From Coix lacryma-jobi var. lacryma-jobi (Eukaryota; Streptophyta; Magnoliopsida; Poales; Poaceae): 64,000 nt of DNA. The position numbers were made by a program, and so were the translations under genes. Under the pieces are notes generated by a model. The model saw nothing but the letters and a program-made list of their open reading frames with translations, searched no databases and was not told the DNA's origin. Numbering within the stretch: position 1 is the stretch's first letter; each line of letters starts with the position of its first letter. The DNA is taken from the NCBI GenBank assembly GCA_009763385.1, contig CM019825.1, positions 19,893,499-19,957,498 of the forward strand. The letters are read 5' to 3'. This document shows, piece by piece, positions 58,401-64,000 of the stretch.

Positions 58401-60758
58401 CCGAACGTCGATATGATGGGGTCGACGACGAGGGGGTAAGCCCCCGGGTTTATGACCCGGTCCGGATGGTCGTCACGGTCGAACGTGATTGGCGCATCGG
58501 ACCAGTCAAGATACCGGGGGGCGTCGTGGCCAAGCGAAAAGATTTCCCGGCGCTCCTTCTTTCTTTCTCGAGCTGAGAGCCCGACGGTCGGCCCCCCGTA
58601 GATCATGTAGCAGTCGCGCACCGGGGGGAAGTCGCCATCTGCGTTTCTGCCGCCGCGTCGATCGGTATCCTTTCCCTTAGGCGCGTCTTCCCTCTTATCG
58701 CCGAGCTTGGAGTAGTAGCCCTTCAACAGTCGGCAGTCTTTCAACTTGTGGTTTACGGGGCCCCTGTGGTAGGTACAGGGATCCTCGAGCATCTGGTCGA
58801 AAACAGCCCCATCGGGGGGCCTCGGGGCTTCTTAGGCTCGAGGGCGCCCGCGAGCACCTCTTTGTCGTCGTCGTCATCGGCGCCACGCTTCGCCTTCTGG
58901 CCCTTGCGTTTGTTTTTCTTCCTTTTGTTGCCGTCATTGTTGTCGTTCTTGGCGTCGTTGCCCTTGTTGGAGCCCTCCGGCGCGATCACCGCCTTGCCTT
59001 TGTCCGTGGAACGGCCAAAGAAGGCCCCCACTGCTTCGTCGCCCGAAGCAAAGCTGGTGACGCGATCCATCAGGTCCTCGACCGTCCCGGGACGGTAGCG
59101 TCCTAGCTCATGAACAAGCTCTTGGCATGTCGTGCCCGCGAGGAACGCTGAGATGACGTCCTCGTCAGGCACGTGGGGGAGCTCGAGACGCTGCTTCGAG
59201 AACCGTCGAGCAAAAGTCGCGGAGGGGCTCGTCCGCCGCCTGCCTGCAACGCCGTAGGTCCCAGGGGTTGCCTGGACGCACGCAGGTCCCCTTGAAATTC
59301 CCGTCGAAGACCCTGACTAGGTCGGCCCAGTCATGGATCCGATCCGGCGGGAGCCCCTCGAGCCACCGGCGGGCGGTGTCCGAGAGGTAAAGTGGGAGTT
59401 GACGTATGATCACGCGGTCGTCGTTCTTCGCTCCGCCGCCCAGTTGGCAGCCAAGGCGGAAGTCCGAGAGCCAGAGCTTGGGCTCGACCTCCCCGTCATA
59501 CTTCACGATGTTGGTCGGCGGTCGGAAGCGGTCGGGGAGGGTTGCTGTGGCCCGGCTGAAGACTCGGGGCCCGGGGGCTCGAGGACCTGCCGGTCCTCGT
59601 CGCTGTCGTAGCGCCCCCCTCGATGGGCGCTATAGCCACGCTCTTGGGCCCCCTTGTCCTTGCGCCGTCGGTTGATGTCGTTGCGGGCGTCGTTGGGGTC
59701 TCGAGGTGGCCGGTTGTCGACGATCCGTTCGCGGACTGGCCTAGCTCGAGAGGCGTCCGGCTGGTGGACGGATGCCTCGCGAGCGTCGTGGGGCGTGTCC
59801 GCCGGTCTCCCCGAGGCTGCCGCGTCGGCGTGACGCCGAGCTCTCGGCCTGCTGCACCGCGGCTGTCTCGAGGAGGTTTTTCATTTCTCCGAGCATGCGC
59901 CTGGCATCGGGGTTGGAGACGGCGGGCAGGTCACGGAGCATCATAGCCGCCGCCACCACGTTCTGGCCAGCTCGCGGGAAACATACCTCAGGGCGTGCTG
60001 GTGCCCCGTCCTCGAGGATCCGCCGGTGGACCTCTCGAGCCCGGCCTCGAGCTCCGGCTCCTCGGGCTGGGGTGGTTCCTGCCTGCATCAGGGTTTGCCG
60101 GAGCTGCAGCAGGTGTCGCCGTTCCTCCTCGGCTTTGGTGATTGCCTCTTGCACTTGTGCGAGTTGCGCCGCCCGGCCATCGTCGTGCTTAGGCGGTACA
60201 GCCGGTGCTGGAGGTTCGTCCCTTCCCTGAACGCGTGATCCGCCTGCCGCGGCCACGTCGCTAGGTCCCTCTAGGTCGAGGGCCGGCCTGTCGTCGTCGC
60301 CTTCGTCCTCGGTGTCGCATACGACTCCCTCGAGTTGGAAGCACTCCCTGGTGGGATCCCAGAGGTCGGGGTCGTGGTAGTCGTATTCGTCGGAGTCGGA
60401 GCTGTTGACGGCACGCCGCCTTGACCGATGCTGGGACCGCAGCTCGCGGTACCATTCTCCGACGGTGGCTCGCCGAGGTGGTCGAAGGGTCGCAAGAAGT
60501 CGCGGTCGACGCACGCGGGGTGGACGATCTCCAGGCTGGCCATGGCCTGCAGCAGCGCGCCCGACGCTGCTCCCGGTCCGCCACCGTCTGGTCCTGATGG
60601 CGCTCGTCGAGGCGGTGGGCGTATACAGCCGCAGAGTTGTCGAGGCCGACCGGGAACCGCTGGCGTCGAGCGCGGCGCGACCCGTGCGGGAGGAGGCTGA
60701 GTGGCGTCGACGGCGCACGGCTCGGAGGCCTCTGGCCTGGTTCCTGGTCCGTACGCAT
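58385..60758 (-). pseudogene. Element C gag (frames interrupted)
   Basis: The N-terminal part (about 60540-59750) is low-complexity with a glutamine/glutamate-rich helix (AQLAQVQEAITKAEEERRHL). The central retrotransposon gag domain lies at 59506-59165 (WLSDFRLGCQLGGG, ARRWLEGLPPDRIHDW). A lysine/aspartate-rich segment follows (58990-58850). A finger-like CTYHRGPVNHKLKDC stands near 58775. Three or more frame changes separate these blocks. The start codon is uncertain; 60758 and 60543 are candidates. Confidence 0.8.
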
Positions 60759-61167
60759 GATGAATGCGAAGTCGCTAGGCGGGCGCGGGTGCGCCCTGGA
60801 GGTCTCCGGCCGCGCGCCGGGCTGGTTTCCCCTTGGGGACCCTGCACCGGCTACGGGGGTGTAGGTGTTTGCCGGGCACCGCCTGCGCCCGGCGACGACG
60901 ATGACGACGGCGCCGCTCGCGACGTGGCGACATGTGGTGGTGCGGGCGACGCGTCACGCCCCCCGCGCGGGGTGGCGTGACACGCACTCCGCTCAGGCCC
61001 TCCGTGGAGAGCAGAGTCAGCTCGTTGCCGTTGCCTGTGGCCAGGAACTCGAGGCTCCCGAACCAGACGACGGCACCAGCCGAGAACGGAAGAGGGGATG
61101 AAGCCATCCAGGAATCAACGAGAAATCGGCTCGGACACGCGAAGTCCCCTACCTGGCGCGCCAACTG

Positions 61168-62490
61168 TCGGTGTTTCGTACCCGGGGGTATCACACCAAC
61201 GAGTGATATGATCGCGTGCTTCTCTTCCTGGATGGTGATGCAAGAGGACACAAGGATTTATCCTGGTTCGGGCAAAGAAGGCCCTACGTCCAGCGGGGGG
61301 ATGTTCTTGTATTACTTGCACCTAAGTGCTTGTACAGGGGAGAATACAAGCTCAGTGAGCGTGGACCGGAGTCCGGACTCGTGCCTGTGTGTGGACTCGT
61401 GTGTTGTGTTCGTTCTTGAATGAGGGCCCTAGTGTCCCCTTTTATAGAGCAAGGGGAGGCCAGGGTTACATAAAAGTATTACAGGTGTCGGGGCGTATGG
61501 TGCCCCATACGGAGAAGGGTAGGAACCCTGTCTTGTCGGGGCCACTGGAGCCGATGTGATCGTCGCTGTTGAGGCGTCCTTGGGTCGTGGCTTCCATCCT
61601 GGGCGCGGACGTGGTGGCGCGACAAGGCGGGAGCCGTACAGCACCCATCCCGGAATGTACAGTACGCGGTGAGGTCCCTCCGGGTCTTGGGGTACCTGTC
61701 CTCCAATAGCACGAAAGTAGTTAGGGCTCGAAGGGCGCGGAGCCGGCTTCGAGGTGGTGCCACGGGGGCTCGAGGGGCGCGGAGCCGGCCTCGAGGTGTT
61801 ACAGTGCAGGGCTCGAGGAGCGCGTAGCCGGCCTCGAGGGGTTACAGTGCAGGGCTCGAGGGGCGCGTAGCCGGCCTCGAGGGGTTACAGTGCCTGGCTT
61901 GGCCGAACAGTGCTGTACTGGTGCCCTTTTGCCCATGCTTGTGGTGAAAACGAGACTTGACCTTTACACCGAGTTACTGTGGTACATGCTGTGCACTAGT
62001 GGACATGACCGGAGTAGGTGAAGGCATTAAATGCGTGGTATGGGCTGGTACGGCTGTCTGTGCAGCTCGAGGTCCGTGCGTTAAGGCTCGAGGTGTGGGG
62101 GCGCGCTCGCCCGAGGCCTGGAGGGCTCGAGCGAGACGGAGAGCGATCGTGCTCGCCGAGGCCTTGCTGGGAGGGCTCGGGCGAGACGGAGACAGAGCGT
62201 TCGCCCGAGGCCTGGCTGGGAGGGCTCGGGCGAGACGGAGATAGAGCGTTCGCCCGAGGCCTTGCTGGGAGGGCTCGGGCGAGACGGAGACGGAGCGTTC
62301 GCCCGAGGCCTGGCTGGGAGGGCTCGGGAGACGGAGACGGAGCGTTCGCCCGAGGCCTGGCTGGGAGGGCTCGGGCGAGACGGAGACGGAGCGTTCGCCC
62401 GAGGCCTGGCTGGGAGGGCTCGGCGAGACGGAGACAGAGCGTTCGGGGTGTGTGCGTTGATTGGGGGTGCCCTTTTTTGTACCACCGACA
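61168..62490 (-). repeat. 5' LTR of element C
   Basis: 1,323 bp. Its sense strand is minus, with the TATA box (complement of 61439-61446) and U3 tandem repeats at 62104-62445. The differences from the other LTR are mostly single-base length changes. Confidence 0.95.
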
Positions 62491-62491
62491 T

Positions 62492-64000
62492 TGGCTTTAG
62501 CCCCATTGTTTGAGCATATTGGTGGATGAAGCATATTTTCTTCTTCTCATAGTTGATTGGAGCCACTATAAGAACTTGACAAAAGAGAAGATATGTTTGC
62601 AACTCAATGCTCATGCGTGTTTATCTTGTAAACCATTAAGTGCAATGTTCTTAAGGAGGCTAGCTACAATGGAGAATCTCCGCCGAGAGTGCTCATGTCA
62701 TTTTACTAGACTTGCCAACCTATATGGAAGTCCAATGTGATGAAGCACCTGATTGTGATTCATTGGGAATTGAGTCCCATGAATCTCATCATGTGAAGAA
62801 GCCTCAAGGAAGATGAGCCGGATCGAGAGGCGCAGGCTGCTGCTTCCTCTGGGCACTGTCTGCACATACCGGACGTGTCCGGTATATGCTCAACAGACAG
62901 GGAGCAGGGGGCAGACAGCAGCGACTCCAACCCCATTGGCGACCAAGTGATGAGTCAACCTCAGTACCTCATGACACTCATCACTTGTGTCTCATGGCCA
63001 AGAAGAACAAGAAGAAAGCAACCAAGAAAGATCAAGAGAAGATTCTTGGTGGGATCAAGGAGAAGGCATCAAGAGATAGTCAAGTAGAGAGTGATGAGGA
63101 TGAAAAAGACGATGACTCTCTTGATTATCTTAAGTATGAAGACAAGCTCTTGTTCGTCAAAGTATTGAAGGAAAATGATGAGCTAGAGAAGGAAGTGGAG
63201 GAACAAGAGCAATCCCTTCAAAATCAAGAAAAGTTCCTTATCTCCAAATGGAAGAGCTAAAGGCATTAAATGAAAGGTATGACAAATTGTCAATTGAGCA
63301 TGCTTTAGCTACTAACTCTCTTTCTAATGTGGAAAGGCTAGAAAAGGAAAACTACAAGCTCAAGGCAAAATTGAGTGATCTCTCATTTGAGCACAAGTTC
63401 CTACAAGAGGACTTCTCCCATCTCAAGTGTTCACATGAGAAGCTAGTAGAATCAAATGTCATGCTTGAGATAGCACATGAGGTTGTGATTTCTATGGTAA
63501 AATCTTCTCAACGTCACACTACTACACTAACTAGTGCACCATCTCAATTAAATATTATTTGTGCTAATGAGTGTGCCTCTCAAGCAAGCCAATCTTCGAT
63601 TGAGCAAACTCTTAAAGAAAATGCTAGGCTCATCGAAGAAGTGAAAAGTCTAAAGAAAGATGTGATTAGATTGTGAAGGATGAGGAGAAAGCACAACCTT
63701 CTCAAGATAACCGTGATTACATGGTGAAGAAGCTTGAGAAGGGTTCAAACCTTGCTTCCTCCAAAGTCCAACAAAATAATCTCATCTCATTCAAAGAGAA
63801 AGCAACCAAGAGCAAGAAAAGCAAGAAAAGGATTTGCTATGGTTGCGGGACATATGGTCATGAAAGTGCCATGTGTCCACACAAGATTTGGGCCGACAAA
63901 TGTGAAGCAGCCGAGAAAAGGGCAGTCACCAAGGTGGCAAATCAAGTGAAGAAAGATGCTCCAAAAGGTGATGTGAAGTGTCACACTTCATGTCATTCAA
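62492..64000 (+). pseudogene. Element A gag, 3' part (cut by window end)
   Basis: After element C the gag frame continues (APLFEHIGG at about 62500), then slips. A lysine-rich segment (KKNKKKATKKDQEK, 63000) and an acidic, coiled-coil-rich region (63080-63670) follow. A CCHC knuckle, CYGCGTYGHESAMC, lies at about 63838. A TGA at 63674-63676 and other slips interrupt the frame. The layout, coiled coil before a CCHC, matches the SIRE-type gag of element B. Confidence 0.8.

Larger units (their letters stand above)
47113..62490 (-). mobile_element. Ty3 (Gypsy) retrotransposon C, Tat lineage
   Basis: A 15.4-kb element on the minus strand with LTRs at 61168-62490 (5') and 47113-48432 (3'), ends TGTCGGTG and CACCGACA. 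The primer binding site is read on the minus strand from 61167 (ttggcgcgccaggtagggg), and a G-rich tract precedes the 3' LTR. The order gag-protease-RT-RNase H-second RNase H-integrase, plus an extra gene in antisense downstream of pol, places it in the Tat group (Grande/Retand-like). The target duplication is GGGCT (47108-47112) against TGGCT (62492-62496), with one mismatch and one extra base. Confidence 0.95.
34276..64000 (+). mobile_element. SIRE-type Copia retrotransposon A, split by elements B and C, runs off the window
   Basis: The 5' LTR opens with TGAAAG at 34276 and closes with CTTTCA at 46956. It is interrupted by element B (35149-45544), leaving about 2.28 kb of LTR. A primer binding site (attggtatctgagc) starts at 46957. 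gag begins near 47018, is cut by element C at 47113, and resumes at about 62492. The window ends inside gag, so pol and the 3' LTR are not seen. Confidence 0.9.

Noticed and set aside
1..64000. tRNA, rRNA or other structured RNA genes
   Set aside because: None recognised; primer binding sites resemble tRNA ends but are part of the retrotransposons.

Overview
This is plant nuclear DNA from a large-genome grass (Poaceae). Two ordinary plant genes with spliceosomal introns sit in a dense mass of nested transposable elements. The element types (Tat-lineage Ty3 element with an antisense gene, SIRE-type Copia elements, Tourist and Stowaway MITEs, PIF/Harbinger) and the GC-rich gene starts fit a grass. 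The genus cannot be told from the sequence. Single-base indels recur in otherwise conserved exons, and the two LTRs of one element differ more by indels than by substitutions, so the sequence probably carries long-read-type errors; broken frames should be read with that in mind.

Layout. 1-648: end of an LTR from the same family as the large Ty3 element further right. 1432-15316 (+): mitochondrial NAD-dependent malic enzyme, the NAD-ME1 (alpha) type, in 19 exons. Its introns hold a Tourist MITE, a 5.7-kb Copia element with 100-bp LTRs (4579-10302, target duplication CTATG) and two L1 tails. 16158-17245: a long inverted repeat. 17497-26406: a Russian doll of DNA transposons. An outer inverted-repeat element holds a Stowaway MITE and a hAT-like element; the hAT-like element holds an apparently intact PIF/Harbinger element (18185-25760) with a transposase gene and a Myb/SANT-like gene; that in turn holds a solo LTR. 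27042-31575 (-): a two-exon FAR1-related (FRS) gene whose intron carries a Harbinger-type Pack-MITE with a cytochrome P450 fragment. 31640-34275: AT-rich spacer with a MITE.

34276-64000: one SIRE-type Copia element (A) that runs off the window. Its 5' LTR is split by a second SIRE-type Copia element (B, 35149-45544, target duplication CATGA). Its gag is split by a Ty3 element of the Tat lineage (C, 47113-62490, minus strand). Element C has gag-protease-RT-RNase H-second RNase H-integrase on the minus strand. On the plus strand it carries a separate intron-containing gene with its own TATA box.

The host genes are unrelated to each other: NAD-ME1 is a metabolic enzyme and FRS is a transposase-derived transcription factor. 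I did not find a new system in the sense of an operon-like cassette. The most interesting items are the promoter-bearing antisense gene in element C, the closely packed Harbinger gene pair with in-frame repeats in the transposase tail, the Pack-MITE with duplicated TIRs, and the long hairpin behind NAD-ME1.
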